A stretch of 64,000 nt of DNA from Rhodopirellula bahusiensis (GTDB lineage: Bacteria; Planctomycetota; Planctomycetia; Pirellulales; Pirellulaceae): assembly GCF_002727185.1 (NCBI RefSeq), contig NZ_NIZW01000012.1, forward strand, positions 62,001 to 126,000. Direction: 5' to 3'. Below are positions 1-7,900 of this stretch, in pieces. Each line of letters begins with the position of its first letter. The first letter of the stretch is position 1. Under the pieces are notes generated by a model. It was not told where the DNA came from. It ran no database searches and saw nothing but the letters and a program-made list of their open reading frames with translations. A program made the position numbers and the translations under genes.

Positions 1-1383
1 CGGGATGGCCGAGCGATTGCCTTCGCCGTCATCGGCGTTGTCGCGATTTCGATGGCGGTGTACCGCTTCGCATATTCGCTCCCCGGGAACGATGAGTTCT
101 TAACGCTGACGGATGAACCGCTCACGCTCACCGGGTTTGCCCAGCAATTTTTTCTGTTTGTGTCGACGTTGATCGTCACCGTTTGTTTTCCGCTTCCTCA
201 CCACGTCGACAAAGTTGGTTTGCTGCTACCGTTCTTGCTTTCGGTCTCGGTCGCAGCGGCAGCGATCTTCATTTGTAGTTCCCGAGCTCTGACGCGAGAA
301 TTGAAAGCCACCACCCTGGCAATCATTTTGATCATGCTTGGAATCATCACCATGGTGTGTTTAGGTCGCCCAATTCCAGGCTTCGATTATATCGTCGCGG
401 CAAAATACCTCGGTCCTGCGTACGTCTGGCTGTGTCTGACCGCGAGTTTTTGTGTCCAAGGTTTCTGGAATGCAACTTCCTCCAACAACCGCTTGCATTG
501 GCGACTGACTCAGACGCTCGTCGGCTTCCTTGCCATTGCTCTCCTAGGGCATGGTGCGGTTGAACTAGGGGCTCGCGCTGAATTGCCATTCCTGGACCGC
601 GATGTAAGTCGAAACGGCAAACTTCGCGAACAAATTCGGGAACGCCGGGCTGTCGGTCGGTTGAGAGACGAGGTGATTTCCCCCTTGGAGCAGGATTCGC
701 CCGAAGACCTGCGTCTTCCGAACCTTTCCGGAGATGCGATCGCTCATGCACTTCCAGAACTTGCCTTTCCATGGGGAGAGCGCCCCTCGCTGCGAATGCT
801 GGTGCCACTCCTTGAATCCCGTCCTCGTAGCATCGTTTGCGTACCGCTCGAGAACGATCCATCTCTGAAAATTCGCGACTCGATCTCTCCATCCTTTATC
901 AAGCTCCTGCACACCAACGACCTCTTGCGAGAAATCGCGTTTACACCGTTGGAGATCGAATCCCGAAGCGTGAATGCTTCCGACGATGACGTTGCTTCGG
1001 ACGTGAAGAGACAATCTCCAGATCAATCCCAACCGTTGAAGATCGTGTCTACGGATGAATCTTTGATGCTTCAGTCACCGAGCGGTTCCTGGGACCCGAC
1101 TCGCTATCCGAACCTTCGATTACGAGTCCTCGGCCGCGAATCACTGAGCCTTCGTCTGGTCGTGCATGGCGAATTTGACACACGAGTTCACCACCAATTT
1201 TCGGTCGACCCCGCATCAGAACCGCAGATCGATTTGGCTTTATCAACACTACTGGAATACAGTTGCAGCAAAAACATTGCGTCTCTTGAATTGGCAGGAG
1301 CGGACCTTGGCAAACTAGCCTTGCAAAAAGCCTCGCTAGTTTCTGATCAGCGAGATATTTCCCCCGCGGATCAATCTCAATGA
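1..1383 (+). CDS. Hypothetical multi-pass membrane protein, 5' end cut by the window
   Basis: The reading frame is already open at base 1 (RDGRAIAFAVIGVVAI precedes the first ATG at 52), so the true start lies outside the window and the ATG at 52 is probably internal. The first ~190 residues after base 52 contain about five hydrophobic segments (for example around LLLPFLLSVSVAAAAIF and ATTLAIILIMLGIITMV). The remaining ~250 residues are soluble and charged, with no motif I recognise. The stop codon overlaps the start of the next gene (ATGA at 1380-1383), a flippase-like protein, so the two are probably co-translated and act in surface polysaccharide biology. That role is inferred from context only; the family is unknown to me. 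Confidence 0.7.
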   Translation, partial: RDGRAIAFAVIGVVAISMAVYRFAYSLPGNDEFLTLTDEPLTLTGFAQQFFLFVSTLIVTVCFPLPHHVDKVGLLLPFLLSVSVAAAAIFICSSRALTRELKATTLAIILIMLGIITMVCLGRPIPGFDYIVAAKYLGPAYVWLCLTASFCVQGFWNATSSNNRLHWRLTQTLVGFLAIALLGHGAVELGARAELPFLDRDVSRNGKLREQIRERRAVGRLRDEVISPLEQDSPEDLRLPNLSGDAIAHALPELAFPWGERPSLRMLVPLLESRPRSIVCVPLENDPSLKIRDSISPSFIKLLHTNDLLREIAFTPLEIESRSVNASDDDVASDVKRQSPDQSQPLKIVSTDESLMLQSPSGSWDPTRYPNLRLRVLGRESLSLRLVVHGEFDTRVHHQFSVDPASEPQIDLALSTLLEYSCSKNIASLELAGADLGKLALQKASLVSDQRDISPADQSQ

Positions 1384-2756
1384 CTGCTAGCACGCCGCCA
1401 GAACAACGCTCTTGGCCGCGCCGGGTGTTGAATCGAATGGAGGTCGACCGAGCGACTTTCTATGCTGTCGCAACACGGTACTGGCAATTCATATCTGGTC
1501 CCGTAACGCTTTGGCTGGTGGTTCAATTTTTCTCACCCGAAGTGCAGGGGTTTTACGTCACGTTTTGGTCGGTGATTGGACTGCAGATGTTCTTCGAACT
1601 CGCTTTCCCACAGACCATTGTCACAATGACCAGTCATTTATGGAGCCAACTGGATTTGGATGGACGTCTGAGTTTGGTGGGCGAGGCTGATGCGATCTCG
1701 AAGCTTACGCACCTGATGCGTATTTCGGTGGTGGTTCAGGTGCTGCTCGCGTCGCTATTTGCCATCATTGCCAGCGGTTTTGGCTTATGGTTTTTCGCGG
1801 ATGACCCCTCCGCGGATTCACTCACGTGGCGTGCGCCGTGGTTGACCTTGGTGGGTCTCTCTTCCGTTGCGTTTGCCTTGATTCCGTTTTTGGCGGTGCT
1901 AGAAGGATGCGACCAAGTTCGTGAAATTCACAAGCTGAACTTGGTGCGAGGAATTGCGGGGAGTCTTGTGGTTTGGATCGCGATTCCGCTTGGGGCAGCA
2001 CTTTGGATTCCGGCCCTGGCAACTGCGGTTCGCTTGATTTGTGAAATCGGTTGGATGCTTGGGAAGTACCCTCGGTTTTTCGCCGCTTTCGCGAAACGCC
2101 CGACCGGAGCGAAGGTGGCGTGGCGAAAAGAAATTTGGCCCTTCCAGTCAAAGCTGATGCTGAAAGGTTTCTTCAACTATTTCAATGCGGATGTCATGCT
2201 TCCGGTTTTGTTTCGGTACCAGGATGCTGTTGTCGCAGGGCAGTTCGGACTGACCTGGAACATTTTGCAATCCATGCGAATTGCCTGCTCGTCCTGGGTT
2301 CGCACCCGCGTTCCCCGATTCGGAATGCTGATCGCACAACGCGACTACAAAGAGTTGGACCGAGTCTATTTTCGCGTTGGGAAAATCGCGGCGGGATTGA
2401 TGGCCGTGCTTGGAGCGGTGTTTCTGGTCGGAGTCCTTGGACTGGACTACTTTGAATTTCGCTATGCCCACCGTTTTCTCCCCGCAATGCCAACTGCGCT
2501 TTTGATCATCGGTTTGTGGACGGCACTGATTTTCGAGTTCCAATGGCTGTACCTCCATGCTCACGGAAAATCACCCTATCTCACACTGAGTTTGATCGCA
2601 TGCTGCCTCAGCGGTTTGCTCATTTGGTGGGGAGGAATTCACTACGGTGCCATCGGCGTGAGCCTCGCCTTCCTATTCATGCAAGGAATCGTCTACCTGC
2701 CACTCTCCACCGTGGGATGGTTGCATCTGCGACGAAAATGGCACGGGGAAGACTGA
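1380..2756 (+). CDS. Polysaccharide flippase-like (Wzx/MatE-type) membrane protein
   Basis: This 458-residue protein is almost entirely hydrophobic with roughly twelve membrane-spanning segments, a Lys/Arg-rich N terminus and positively charged loops. The opening stretch (ATRYWQFISGPVTLWLV, then FFSPEVQGFYVTF) looks like the first helices of lipopolysaccharide/O-antigen exporters of the MATE/MOP superfamily, and the size is typical of Wzx. Such proteins move lipid-linked sugar units across the inner membrane. The ATG overlaps the stop of the preceding membrane protein by 4 bp, indicating translational coupling. The exact substrate cannot be read from sequence. An alternative is a general MATE transporter, but the context with a membrane sulfatase-fold protein favours envelope assembly. 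Confidence 0.65.
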   Translation: MTASTPPEQRSWPRRVLNRMEVDRATFYAVATRYWQFISGPVTLWLVVQFFSPEVQGFYVTFWSVIGLQMFFELAFPQTIVTMTSHLWSQLDLDGRLSLVGEADAISKLTHLMRISVVVQVLLASLFAIIASGFGLWFFADDPSADSLTWRAPWLTLVGLSSVAFALIPFLAVLEGCDQVREIHKLNLVRGIAGSLVVWIAIPLGAALWIPALATAVRLICEIGWMLGKYPRFFAAFAKRPTGAKVAWRKEIWPFQSKLMLKGFFNYFNADVMLPVLFRYQDAVVAGQFGLTWNILQSMRIACSSWVRTRVPRFGMLIAQRDYKELDRVYFRVGKIAAGLMAVLGAVFLVGVLGLDYFEFRYAHRFLPAMPTALLIIGLWTALIFEFQWLYLHAHGKSPYLTLSLIACCLSGLLIWWGGIHYGAIGVSLAFLFMQGIVYLPLSTVGWLHLRRKWHGED

Positions 2757-2886
2757 TGCCGAACATTGCTTTTGATCTTCAACCAGACGTGATGCGGCGA
2801 ATGGTGATTTCGCTGGAGACCAATCGAACCCACATGGTTGAATCTGTTTCCCGAATGACCTTCGCCTGACAAGTCGAGCAAAGACG

Positions 2887-4776
2887 TTGCGATCGCCTTC
2901 TCCTTCCTCGCCCCGCGATCACGATCGAGCGTTGTGGCAGCAACTGTTGTGGGCCGTTTTCATCGGCTTCGCGGTACTGGCCACGACATGCGGACATCGG
3001 TTGGAAGTTCCACGAGACGCAGAAACGTCGATGGATCGTTTTGTCATCGCAGCTTGGAGAGTCTTCCAGGCTTTCGTTCCGGTCGCGGTGTTACTGCACG
3101 TCAGCCGTTTGAAAGGGTCATGGCGTCGATGGATCTCGGTTGCCATGACATCATGGTGGCTTTGGGTACTGGCTGACCTGCTGGTCTTTCATTGGATCGG
3201 CGTTCGTTTGATCTCCGCCGATGCTTGGAACTTGTTCTCAACACGAATACCTAGTTTGGTTCCCTATATCACCTTTGGAGTGATGCTTCGATGGGCGTTC
3301 GCGATCGCTGCATTGATTGCGATCGGATGGGCATGTTATCGGGGAACATTTGTCTTGGCTCAGTCACTCAGCCTTCCCAACAGGAACCTGAACGCTCTGG
3401 CCGCAATGTATGCGTGGTCGATCGGAATTTTGCTGACCGCGATTCCTGGCTTGGCGACTTGGTCCTCAACACGCGAAAACATGGTGGAGATGCCATCTCG
3501 CAACGCCTTTGGAGTCACCGGTTGCTTCGATCAAATCAGCCTTGGCATCAACACGAATCCACCGATGAACAGCACGGCTTCCCTGTTGACCGCGAACGAC
3601 GTCACGAGACGTTTGCGAGGGTTTCGCTTCAATGCGATTCAGGAAACCGATTCGCAGCCGCCGGACATTCTCGTCGTTGTCGTCGAATCACTGCGGCCTG
3701 AATTGATTCATCCATCGATCATGCCAAACGTTCACGCGCGAGCGGAGCACGGATTGTGGATGCAAAGCCATCATTCTGGCGGCAACGCCAGCTCGTTGGG
3801 AATTTTCTCGCTGGTCAACGGTCTCGATGCGATCTGGTTCTACCTCTCTCAGGTTCGTTTCGATCCCGCAATGAACCGGCTGTTTCATCAAGCCGGATAC
3901 GAACTGGGATTCTTCGGCGGAGCGGATGATTGGGACGCGTTTCAAATGGACGCGTTTATCAACTCGGATGCCTATGACACATTCCAAGTCGAGCCTCGCG
4001 ACGGACTGAGCTCGGACCAACGTGCCATCCATTCAGCGCGAGACTTCTTGGCCGACACTCAGTCCGCCGGTACCAAATCACGGTCTCCACGTTTGGCGGT
4101 GTTGTATCTCTACGCCACGCACTCGCCGTTCTTGGTTGCACCCGAACACATACGAAATCTTCCCTCGGCGAGGGCGGACTACCCGCTGCCGTTTGGCCCT
4201 GATTCAAGGGACGCCGTTTGGAATCGCTATCGAAACTCAGCGAGAACGCTCGATTCCATACTTGCACCCTTGCTGGACGATCCACAACGACTCGTTGCGA
4301 TCGTCGGTGACCACGGAGAATCCTTTCTCGACGATGGAACGATCGGCCATGGAACACGACTCTCCGCCGCTCAGGTCCGAACACCCGCAATCATCTTCGG
4401 TGGCAAGAGCGTTTCTCGCGAAGTTCACTTCAACACCAGCCATGCGGATCTGCTGCCGACGCTGATCTCTCTCGCTGGGATTCGCGTCAGTTCTCCCAGT
4501 TCGTTCGACGGAGTGGATCTATCAGCGGATACTCTGAGGCTGCGGACTATTGCGATCGCAGATTACCTGAGGCCTCAGGCACTGCTTCTCGAATCAGAGA
4601 GAGTCGATTCCGAAGTCTTTGGCGTGCAGTGTGAACTTTCGCTTCGACCGCCTCACGTTCAAATTCTTGGGCCAAAGGATGAGCGTGGAAACTCGCTGGC
4701 ATCGCCGACGGGAACAGACAGCTCACGAATTCTGCACAGCTACTTGCGCGAGGGGTTTTCCTCGCGACTACCGTAG
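2887..4776 (+). CDS. Inner-membrane sulfatase-fold protein, YejM/PbgA-like
   Basis: The protein has 629 residues: about five membrane segments in residues 18-190, then an outside domain of the alkaline phosphatase/sulfatase superfamily. Metal-site-like motifs are ILVVVVES (261-268), THSP (411-414) and VGDHGES (473-479). The segment around 295-345 (HHSGGN, LGIF, YELGFFGG) resembles the E. coli YejM/PbgA family from memory, rather than secreted sulfatases with a Cys-x-Pro/Ala-x-Arg signature, which is absent here. The nucleophile position could be Ser302 or Ser303. Possible roles are phospholipid or phosphoglycerol/phosphoethanolamine transfer, or envelope lipid regulation. The start is a TTG; no nearby ATG in frame keeps the first helix. 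It follows the flippase-like gene by 130 bp on the same strand. Confidence 0.65.
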   Translation: MRSPSPSSPRDHDRALWQQLLWAVFIGFAVLATTCGHRLEVPRDAETSMDRFVIAAWRVFQAFVPVAVLLHVSRLKGSWRRWISVAMTSWWLWVLADLLVFHWIGVRLISADAWNLFSTRIPSLVPYITFGVMLRWAFAIAALIAIGWACYRGTFVLAQSLSLPNRNLNALAAMYAWSIGILLTAIPGLATWSSTRENMVEMPSRNAFGVTGCFDQISLGINTNPPMNSTASLLTANDVTRRLRGFRFNAIQETDSQPPDILVVVVESLRPELIHPSIMPNVHARAEHGLWMQSHHSGGNASSLGIFSLVNGLDAIWFYLSQVRFDPAMNRLFHQAGYELGFFGGADDWDAFQMDAFINSDAYDTFQVEPRDGLSSDQRAIHSARDFLADTQSAGTKSRSPRLAVLYLYATHSPFLVAPEHIRNLPSARADYPLPFGPDSRDAVWNRYRNSARTLDSILAPLLDDPQRLVAIVGDHGESFLDDGTIGHGTRLSAAQVRTPAIIFGGKSVSREVHFNTSHADLLPTLISLAGIRVSSPSSFDGVDLSADTLRLRTIAIADYLRPQALLLESERVDSEVFGVQCELSLRPPHVQILGPKDERGNSLASPTGTDSSRILHSYLREGFSSRLP

Positions 4777-4930
4777 CTGCTTCGCAGGGGCAACCGCTCG
4801 TCGATAGCCATAGATGGGCCCGCGCCGTTCCAGCTCGGCATATCTTCCCCGCTTCACCCAGGCCGCTTATCTTCTCCATTCGTCGTGTGGTGTCACACAC
4901 AGCTTGCCGGCCCCCAGAAAAGCATTGACG

Positions 4931-7900
4931 ATGAGATTCCCCAGTCGCAAATCACGGACAGATTCCCGTTCAACAACTGGAAAGAACCGAGGACGGCGTC
5001 GATTGCTGCTGGAATCACTCGAAAATCGACGGTTGTTGGCGGTGGCTTCCGATTTGGTCACGATTCGGGGGCAGGTCACGGACAGCTTCATCGGGGGTGA
5101 CTTTGAGGACGTCGCGTTGGACTTGTTCCGCGACGATGGCGACGGCGTGTTCGAGCCAGACGCTGACGACGTCGAAGTCAACATGGCCATGGCGGACCCC
5201 AGCGGGAACTACCAGTTCACTGGCGTGACCGCCGGTTCGTACTTCGTTTTCCAGCCCGCACAAACGGTCAACGGTCGTTCGCTACAACAACAGATCTCGC
5301 CGTTGATCACAGTGAACTCGACGCAAGTCGCCGGGCAAGCCTTCCAAACAATTGACTCATTTCAGACCACTCAAAGCGTCGAAGACACGGTCACCGACGG
5401 GACGCCGGTGACGTCCACTCAAGCCGCCGCTGAAGCCATCGGTGGCTCACGTGATTTGATTGTCGATAAAACGCAAGGTGGCACGGGCGACATCGGCACG
5501 ATTGAGATCGGCGTCAACCAAGCGGTCTCACCCAACTTGCTCAGCTTCGACGCCAACGGGTTCGCCGACGGAAGCCGCTCGGTCATCTGGGACGGCGCGG
5601 GTGACGACGCCGCGACCGTTGACGACGATGGCTTGGGAGCGATCGATCTGACCAGCGGTGGTTCCGCGACCGGTCTGCGATTTGTCATCGGTTCAGTCAC
5701 CAGCGGAACGGCTGTGATCCGGCTGTACAGCGACGATGGAATCGCGGGCAGCCAAACTCTGGTCAGTGAAGCCACTCTGACCATTCCCGCTCTGCCAACG
5801 CAGCCCACCTCGGTGGAATACATCCCATTCAGCGACTTCCAAGCAGTCAGCGGAAGCGGCGCGGACCTGACCCAAATCGGTGCGATTGAACTCGAAGTCA
5901 GTGGCGGCCCCGACTACGACGCGATCGCCGACCTGCTCGGCACCGTCGGCCCGACCATCATCGTCCAGAACATCGACAACGCTGGCGAAGCGGACTTGGA
6001 ATTGACCAAGACCCTGATCACCACGGAACCAACGTTGAACGAGAACGTCGTGTTCGATGTCGTGGTCACCAACAACGGGCCTGATCCAGCAACCGGCATC
6101 GTCGTGACCGATCGAATTCCAGCGGGAATCATCAACACCACCGGTTCTGCCTCCACAGGAACCTTCACGCCCGGAACGGGACTTTGGACGATCCCAAGTC
6201 TGGCCGTGGGTGCTACAGCAACCCTGCGACTGACAGGACAACTGGACAGCTTGGATTCACAAACCAACGTCGCGGAAATCACGGCCGCCGAACAGCTCGA
6301 CACGGACAGCCCTCGCGACAACAACGTGCTGGCTGACGACGATCAAGACGCCGCGACCGTGACCGCGACGCGAGTTGATTTGCAATTGTCCAAAGCGGTT
6401 TCCGACAGCCAGCCAAACGTTGGCGACGAGATCACGTTCACGCTGACGCTGCAAAACTCATCGCTCGACACCGCCACCGACGCGACGCTCAGCACAGCGA
6501 CAGGCATCCTGGTGGAAGACCGCTTGCCCGCGGGATTGACGCTGATTGGCAACACGCCCAGCGCTGGAACTTCGTTCAACACGTCAACGAATCGCTGGTC
6601 GATCTCATCGCTCGACGTCGGCGGACTGGCAACATTGGAACTGGTCGCTCGCGTTGACCAAGCCGGTGACTTCACCAATGTGGCAGAAGTCTTGGCGGTC
6701 GCCCAAACGGATCGCGACAGCACACCCAATAACGACTTGATCGATGAAGACGACCAAGACGAAGTCCTCATCCAAACACCGGTCGCTGACCTCTCGCTGA
6801 CGAAAACGGTTTCCAACGAGTCGCCCACGGTCGGCGAGAACGTGACCTTCACAATCACGGTCGACAACGAAGGGCCCAACAACGCGACAGGTGTTCAAGT
6901 TCAAGATCGCCTGCCAGCCGGATTGACTTACATCAGCGATGTGACCTCGTCAGGAACTTACGATTCAGACACGGGGCTTTGGATAGTCGGCGATGTGACC
7001 GCTCCCAACCCAGGTAACCCGATCCCGGCAATGCCAACCCTGCAGATCATCGCACGTGTCGACAGCCTGGGGATCAAGACCAACTCGGCCACCATCACCG
7101 CGTCGGACCAGAGCGACCCGGACAGCACTCCCGGTGCAGGTGCTTCCACCGAAGACGACACCGACTCCGCGACTTTGACACCCAACGCGATCGATTTGCA
7201 ACTGACCAAAACGGTCACACCAACACGTCCCGAACCCGGCGACTCGATCACATACACGATCACATTGTCCAACGCCGAATCCAGCGCAGCGATTCCCATC
7301 ACGACGGCGACCAACATCCAAGTCACCGACCTGCTGCCTGCCGGGCTGATTCTTCAAGACGCCCAAGTCACCGACGGCACTCATGTCGACGCCACGGGAA
7401 CATGGACGGTCGATTCGCTGGCGGCAGGAGCAAGCGAAACGCTAACACTGACCTCGATTTTAGATCCCGGCCGCAGCGATCTGTTCGCGTCCATCACCAA
7501 CACCGCCGAGGTCACACAAGCCGCACAGTTCGATCCCGACAGCACGCCTGACAACCAAGACGCCAGCGAAGACGATCAAGCGTCCAGCGTCATCACGCCC
7601 GCGCAAGCCGATTTGTCGCTCACCAAAACCGTCGACAATGCGAATGCGGACGTCGGCGAAAACGTGACCTTCACGATCACGGCTCGCCACGACAGCGGAG
7701 ACCCATCGGGGCAGTTCATCGTCCTGGACTCGTTGCCCGCCGGACTGCAATTCGTCGAAGCCACCGCCTCGATTGGCACTTACGATGAAACCACCGGCCA
7801 CTGGACCGTCCCGGAACTGGACGCTGATTCCGGCACCGCAGCTCCCTCGTTCGCAACGCTCGAAATCGTCGCAACAACACTTTCGCGAGGCACACTGACC

